From the NCBI GenBank assembly GCA_003158455.1, contig PMJO01000161.1, positions 1 to 37,641 of the forward strand: DNA of 37,641 bases. Reading direction: 5' to 3'. This DNA comes from Myxococcales bacterium. GTDB lineage: Bacteria; Myxococcota_A; Polyangia; Fen-1088. Within the stretch, counting starts at the first letter, position 1. Each line of letters starts with the position of its first letter. The notes beneath the pieces are model-generated. The model made no database searches. It was not told where the DNA came from and saw nothing but the letters and a program-made list of their open reading frames with translations. Of this stretch, positions 33,324-37,641 are shown piece after piece. A program made the translations under genes and the position numbers.

Positions 33324-34856
33324 ATGTCAGCATTGCGCATTCCTGGCTTGATGGTCGTTTCGGCTTGGCTCGCAGTCGGTTGCAACGGGGCGAAGAAGAT
33401 AGACGTCGGCGGCGCGTGCATCCTGAACAGCGACTGCAACCAGCCCCTGGTGTGCACCATGGGCAAGTGCCACGATGCCTGCCACACATCGGCGGACTGT
33501 CCAAAGGGAGAGAGTTGTGAGAAGACCGACGATGCCACGATCTGCCAGTTGCCGGCCGAGGCGCTCTGCTCGCAAGAATCACCATGCAGCAGCCCCTTCG
33601 TGTGCGCGTCCGACGAGAAATGCCGAACCCCCTGTCAGTCCCGCACCGCTTGCACCAGCGAGCAGGTGTGCGTGAGCGGCGTCTGCGCCGCGCCGGCCGA
33701 ACTCGACCCAAACAACCAGCTTCCGCAAAGCGGCTCGGGCCTGGCCGCGGACGGCGGCGTGGATGTGGGGACAGCGGCCAGGGGTGGCGCGGATGGCGGA
33801 AGCGGCCTTGGAGGTGCAAGCGGATCGCGCGGCACCGCTACAGGCGGCGCTGGCGGAGCAAACACTGGCGGCAGTGTGGCAGGCGGGAGTTCGACATGTG
33901 GCGATCTCGGGCCTAATCAGTACTACTGGCAGATCACCCAGCAGACGGGCGAGTCCACCGCGACATGGGTAGACACGGTTACCGCAAGCAGCGCGCACGT
34001 GAGAGCCTCGAACGCGTCCTACAGCAGCGCAGGCATGTTTGCCTCACTTACTTGTCCCAGTTCGGTCGTCGACTTGAGTGCATACGACCAAATCGTCTTT
34101 ACGGGAACCATCCCCATCGGTCAACGCATTTCGGTCAACGTGAATCGCGGACAGGTCGGTTGTGGGTGGTATGTGGTTGGCCGTGGCAGCGACAGCTACG
34201 TCCTGCCATTGGCGAATCCGTATCAATGCTGGCCTTTGGTGTCCTATTTTGAGCTTCAAGCAGATTCCGTCTATTTTGGCACCGTATGGTCAGACCCAAC
34301 CAACGTTGACATTCAGGTCACCAACCTTGAGTTCCGCACAACCGGCAGTGGAGCGGGTCCGGTCGTCGCCCCGGGGGGGTTGCAGTTGGGGGTCAATGGA
34401 TACCGCTGCGGGCTTGATGTGTTCGGATACGAGAGAACCGCATCTTGGGTCGGGGCGCCATTTACAAACACGATGCATTTTGTGACCGTGCCCCCGACAA
34501 AAGCCCCCGAAGCCATCGCATGCGCCGTCAGCGGCGGGCCTGTGGATCTGACGGGCTATCGCGATGTTCAATTTCAGGCCGACGTTACCACCACAGGCAC
34601 CAGCGTCTTTGCTTTTGCATTGCGCGACGTGAAGAGCGCCGAGGTAATGTACTTCCCCACAGCAACGGGAATTTCAACAACATACACTTTGCCATTGGCA
34701 AGTCCGGACCGCTGCTACAACGCGGCAGGGCAGGTGGTCGCCTGCGGCGGCTTCGACTACTCACAGGTTTCCGAAGTCACATTCGGCGACTGTTGGTTTG
34801 CGTCCAGCACCCTCAAGATCGATCTTGAAGTTACTAGTCTTGCATTCTTGAAGTAG
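33324..34856 (+). CDS. Secreted lipoprotein: Cys-rich module, Gly-rich linker and two beta-sandwich-like domains
   Basis: 510 residues. Signal peptide with lipobox LAVGC (Cys20). Residues 28-130 form a Cys-rich module with repeated C-x(5)-DC-x(4)-VC/SC-x-x-x-x-C units (GGACILNSDCNQPLVCTMGKC, then TSADCPKGESC). Residues 135-190 are a Gly/Ala/Ser linker. Residues about 192-345 and 350-510 are two related beta-rich domains; each has a conserved pattern of a Tyr/Trp-rich start, VDLS/TGY(R/D)..QF, a central VFAFALRDV-type strand and an IDLEVTSLAF-type end, reminiscent of galactose-binding or CIA30-like carbohydrate-binding folds (inference). GGAGG at 33313-33317 is 6 bp before the ATG. It lies downstream of cassette B and is probably a surface adhesin or glycan-binding protein. 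Confidence 0.82.
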   Translation: MSALRIPGLMVVSAWLAVGCNGAKKIDVGGACILNSDCNQPLVCTMGKCHDACHTSADCPKGESCEKTDDATICQLPAEALCSQESPCSSPFVCASDEKCRTPCQSRTACTSEQVCVSGVCAAPAELDPNNQLPQSGSGLAADGGVDVGTAARGGADGGSGLGGASGSRGTATGGAGGANTGGSVAGGSSTCGDLGPNQYYWQITQQTGESTATWVDTVTASSAHVRASNASYSSAGMFASLTCPSSVVDLSAYDQIVFTGTIPIGQRISVNVNRGQVGCGWYVVGRGSDSYVLPLANPYQCWPLVSYFELQADSVYFGTVWSDPTNVDIQVTNLEFRTTGSGAGPVVAPGGLQLGVNGYRCGLDVFGYERTASWVGAPFTNTMHFVTVPPTKAPEAIACAVSGGPVDLTGYRDVQFQADVTTTGTSVFAFALRDVKSAEVMYFPTATGISTTYTLPLASPDRCYNAAGQVVACGGFDYSQVSEVTFGDCWFASSTLKIDLEVTSLAFLK

Positions 34857-35039
34857 CGAAAGCGGCACGTCGATGAGGCGCCAGATTCGCCCCCCCAAGA
34901 CCGTCCTGACCCTCGATCGTATCGCTATCAAGCGAAACGGAGTCCATCACCGCTATATGCCTGAATGGCTGCTTGGTCGGCAGAGGTGACGGGGACGGTC
35001 CGGAAGATTGGCGGCCGACCGGTCCTGCATTCACCTTAC

Positions 35040-35068
35040 TTGATCTTGTGCCCTCCGTCCCCTAACTT
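35040..35068 (+). promoter_or_regulatory. Weak sigma-70-like promoter of parC
   Basis: TTGATC (35040-35045) and TAACTT (35063-35068) are 17 bp apart. The rest of the 251-bp gap upstream (34857-35039) shows nothing else. Confidence 0.35.
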
Positions 35069-35101
35069 GGGGGCCACGCCGTTCTTGTGCGGCGCCCAAG
35101 T
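35065..35101 (+). promoter_or_regulatory. Hairpin directly before the parC start
   Basis: ACTTGGG (35065-35071) pairs with CCCAAGT (35095-35101) and CGCCG (35077-35081) with CGGCG (35090-35094), a 12-bp stem with one 5-base bulge and an 8-base loop. It ends 6 bp before the ATG, and no SD is present. Confidence 0.55.
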
Positions 35102-35107
35102 AGTTTC

Positions 35108-37519
35108 ATGTCCGCGCGACAACTCGATCTTCTCGACGAAAACGGTGCAAGGCCTGTCCTGCCTCCGGCCAAGGGCAAGGGCGGGGGCGGGCGGGGCCGG
35201 GGCAAGGGCGGGGGCGACGAACCGCCGCCGCCGGCGGACGCCAACTTGGCCGACGAGGCGCAGCGCCGCTATCTGAACTACGCGGTCAGCGTGATCACGG
35301 CGCGCGCTTTGCCCGATGTGCGCGACGGACTCAAGCCAGTGCAGCGGCGAATCCTCTTCGCCATGCACAACGATTTGCACCTCTACCCCGACGCCCGCTT
35401 TCGCAAGAGCGCGACCATCGTGGGCGCGGTCATCGGCCGGTACCACCCGCATGGCGATAGTGCTTGCTACGACGCCATGGTGCGCATGGCGCAGGATTTT
35501 TCCCTGCGCTACCGCTTGGTGGACGGGCACGGCAACTTCGGATCGCTCGACGGCGACGCGGCGGCCGCCTACCGCTACACCGAGGCGCGCCTGGCGCCTC
35601 TGTCCAACGAACTGCTCGACGAGATCAAGCAGGGCACGGTGGATTTCCGGCCCAACTTCGACGGCACCGCGCAAGAGCCGATGGTGCTGCCCGCGCGCAT
35701 TCCGCAGTTGCTGGCAAATGGCTGCGCTGGCATCGCCGTGGGCATGGCAACCAACATCCCGCCCCACAACCTGGGCGAGGTATGCGAGGCGGCGGTGGCG
35801 CTCATCGACGACCGCAAGCTGGAGAGCAAGGACCTGCTCAAGTACATCAAGGGTCCGGATTTTCCCACCGGCGGCCAGATCATCAATTCCAAGAAGGAGC
35901 TGCGCGAGATCTACGAAACTGGCCAGGGCCCGGTGCGCGTACGCGGCGAGTGGAAGATCGAGGACAGCAAGCGCGGCCCGCAGATCGTCGTCACCTCCAT
36001 CCCGTACAATGTGTCCAAGGCGAATTTGGTGGAGAGCATCGCCCAGGTCATTCTGGCCAAGAAGCTCCCTATGCTGGTGGATGTGCGCGACGAATCCACC
36101 GATGACGTGCGCGTGGTGCTGGAACTGAAGCCGGGCGCGGATCCGGCGCTGGTGGTGGCGTACCTATACAAGCACACCCCGCTTGAGCTGTCCTTTCATG
36201 TCAACATGACCTGCCTGGTGCCGACGGAGAATCGCGAGGTGGCCGGGCCCATGCGGCTCAACCTGCGGGCCATTTTGGGCGAGTTCCTGGATTTTCGCGA
36301 GGACGTGGTCACCCGTCGTTTCGAGTTCGAACTGGCCGAGCTGCGCCGCCGCATCCACATCCTGCAAGGCTTCGCCATCCTCTTCGACGCGCTCGACGAA
36401 GCCATCCGTATCATTCGCAAGTCCGACGGCAAGGCCGACGCGGCCAGCAAGTTGCAGGATCGCTTCAAGCTCGACGCAGAGCAGACCGACGCGATCCTGG
36501 AGATGAAGCTGTACAAGCTGGCGCGTCTGGAAATCCAGGCGATTCGCGACGAGCTGGCGGAAAGGCGAGCGCGCGCCAAGGAGATCGAAGCCATCCTCAA
36601 GGACAAGCGCCGGCTGTGGAAGGTGATCCGCGGCGAAATCGCGGACATCGGCCAGCGTTTTGCCGACAAACGGCGCACCAAGATCAGCGGCGGGGGCGGC
36701 GATGAGATGGAATTCCAGGCCGAAGACTTCATTGTTGACGAGGACGTGACGGTCGTCCTGTCGCGCGATGGCTGGCTCAAGCGCGTGCGCGAGGTCAAGG
36801 ATCTGTCCGCCACCCGCCTGCGCGAGGGCGACGCCGTGCTGGCAGCCCTGCGCGGTTCCACCAAGGACTTTCTCGCCATTTTCTCCAACCTCGGAAGTTG
36901 CTACGTCAGCCGCATCCATGACGTGCCTGCCTCGACCGGGTACGGCGAGCCGGTGCAGAAGCTGCTCAATTTTCGCGACGGCGAGCGGGTGGTGGCGGCG
37001 CTGGTGGTCACGGGCACGGGACCGTCAGCGGTGCCGGCAGGAGCCCTGGCCCTGGCCGTGACCAAGCGGGGCTACGGCTTCCGCTTCAATCTCGATCCGC
37101 TGCGCGAGTTGAGCACGCGCGCTGGTCGTCGTTTCGCCAAACCCGCCGAGGGCGACGAGGTGGTAGGCGTGCTGCCGGTGCGTCCCAAGGATGTCCTGTG
37201 CGTAGTTTCCTCGCGCGCCCGTGCTCTGTTGTGCCAAGCCGACGAGGCTGCGGAGCTGGCCAATCCGGGCCGCGGGGTCACCATCATCAAACTCGACGAA
37301 GAAGATGCGGTCATGGGCTTTGCCCTGGGCGCGCGCAAGGACGATACCGTGTTCATCGTCGAAACCGACGCGGGCAAGAAGATTCCGGTGGGCCCGGGCC
37401 GCTACCACGTTACCGCCCGCGGCGGCCGCGGCCACAGCCTGGCCCGCAAGGCCAACGTCGTGCGGGTGCTCTTCCCTGAGCCGCCCGCGCCGGCGGATGA
37501 GCCCAAACTCTTGCACTAG
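35108..37519 (+). CDS. parC: DNA topoisomerase IV subunit A (ParC-type)
   Basis: 803 residues. After a short start, residues 22-40 are a Gly/Lys/Arg-rich insertion ([15 protein letters not shown]) not typical of the family. The breakage-reunion domain follows: [45 protein letters not shown] (quinolone-determining positions Ser118 and Asp122 are the usual ones), active-site Tyr157 in YRYTEARL, and the [13 protein letters not shown] loop. A coiled-coil ([14 protein letters not shown]) and a C-terminal beta-pinwheel complete it. The GyrA box (QRRGGKG) is not seen and parE follows 8 bp later, which favours ParC over GyrA. ATG at 35108 is preferred to a GTG at 35087 inside the hairpin. Confidence 0.93.
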   Translation: MSARQLDLLDENGARPVLPPAKGKGGGGRGRGKGGGDEPPPPADANLADEAQRRYLNYAVSVITARALPDVRDGLKPVQRRILFAMHNDLHLYPDARFRKSATIVGAVIGRYHPHGDSACYDAMVRMAQDFSLRYRLVDGHGNFGSLDGDAAAAYRYTEARLAPLSNELLDEIKQGTVDFRPNFDGTAQEPMVLPARIPQLLANGCAGIAVGMATNIPPHNLGEVCEAAVALIDDRKLESKDLLKYIKGPDFPTGGQIINSKKELREIYETGQGPVRVRGEWKIEDSKRGPQIVVTSIPYNVSKANLVESIAQVILAKKLPMLVDVRDESTDDVRVVLELKPGADPALVVAYLYKHTPLELSFHVNMTCLVPTENREVAGPMRLNLRAILGEFLDFREDVVTRRFEFELAELRRRIHILQGFAILFDALDEAIRIIRKSDGKADAASKLQDRFKLDAEQTDAILEMKLYKLARLEIQAIRDELAERRARAKEIEAILKDKRRLWKVIRGEIADIGQRFADKRRTKISGGGGDEMEFQAEDFIVDEDVTVVLSRDGWLKRVREVKDLSATRLREGDAVLAALRGSTKDFLAIFSNLGSCYVSRIHDVPASTGYGEPVQKLLNFRDGERVVAALVVTGTGPSAVPAGALALAVTKRGYGFRFNLDPLRELSTRAGRRFAKPAEGDEVVGVLPVRPKDVLCVVSSRARALLCQADEAAELANPGRGVTIIKLDEEDAVMGFALGARKDDTVFIVETDAGKKIPVGPGRYHVTARGGRGHSLARKANVVRVLFPEPPAPADEPKLLH

Positions 37520-37527
37520 AGTCACCT

Positions 37528-37641
37528 ATGGCTGCGTCTAGTTCATACACGGCGGAACACATTACGGTTCTCCAAGGTCTGGAGCCGGTGCGCCGGCGGC
37601 CAGGTATGTACATCGGAGGAACCGACAGCAAGGGCTACCAT
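37528..37641 (+). CDS. parE: DNA topoisomerase IV subunit B, N-terminal start (3' end outside window)
   Basis: Only 38 residues are visible: [20 protein letters not shown], then [18 protein letters not shown]. This is the start of the GHKL ATPase domain of GyrB/ParE (the LEPVRKRPGMYIG motif). The parC stop lies 8 bp upstream, so both subunits are probably made from one transcript. ParE rather than GyrB is inferred from the partner gene. No SD is evident. Confidence 0.9.
   Translation, partial: MAASSSYTAEHITVLQGLEPVRRRPGMYIGGTDSKGYH

Overview
The window is GC-rich and tightly packed, with single-copy housekeeping genes interleaved with secreted, Gly/Thr-rich and Cys-rich lipoproteins. That mix, a CarD-family regulator, type IV pilins, the RpoN-type promoters and the paralogous Cys-rich lipoproteins with 'TGG' linkers suggest a myxobacterium-like member of Myxococcota (probably Polyangia). 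This is inference; no rRNA or tRNA is present to confirm it.

Layout. 1-4 kb: the end of an RsmB-type rRNA methyltransferase gene, an eight-repeat Cys-rich lipoprotein and a ChaN-like exported protein. 3.8-8 kb: a DTW-domain tRNA modification protein followed 11 bp later by a full-length lantibiotic dehydratase (LanB type) with no visible precursor peptide, cyclase or transporter. 8-11 kb: thioredoxin, a tail-anchored protein of unknown function, a PadR regulator with a small partner gene, and a four-S1-domain RNA-binding protein. 11-17 kb: a DUF2156 protein, a membrane-attached SpoT-like HD hydrolase, a DUF1877 protein, and carD-ligA. 17-19 kb: two type IV pilin genes separated by a 161-bp MITE-like element; the second pilin has a good sigma-54 promoter. 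19-23 kb: nadB, a lytic transglycosylase, a TPR/AIM24 protein and pgsA. 23-29 kb: the leftward cluster ileS-lspA-lgt-lgt, plus a stray 215-bp lgt fragment joined to the end of a second MITE copy. 29-31.4 kb: a dCMP deaminase family protein, a DUF882 peptidase and a SIMPL-domain protein. 31.4-35 kb: two secreted lipoprotein genes and a decayed paralogue. 35-37.6 kb: parC and the start of parE.

The most notable signal is a regulatory cassette present twice (31.5 and 33.0 kb). Each copy has two 17-19 bp palindromes, TTGYACTTSAAGTGCAA, whose centres are exactly 32 bp apart. A -24/-12 (RpoN) promoter with perfect GG-N10-GC spacing follows 94-96 bp after the second palindrome. Each copy drives towards a lipoprotein gene. 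This looks like an enhancer plus sigma-54 promoter unit for a surface-lipoprotein regulon whose activator is not in the window.

The other strong signals are small non-coding elements: the CTAG-flanked MITE family, one copy of which appears to have captured part of lgt; a 229-bp element with 19-bp terminal inverted repeats abutting the ileS -10 box; and a palindrome family with core GGAACCCT/AGGGTTCC. Many genes lack a Shine-Dalgarno sequence and instead have a -10-like hexamer 6-12 bp before the start codon, which suggests leaderless or near-leaderless mRNAs, while others have strong AGGAGG-like sites.
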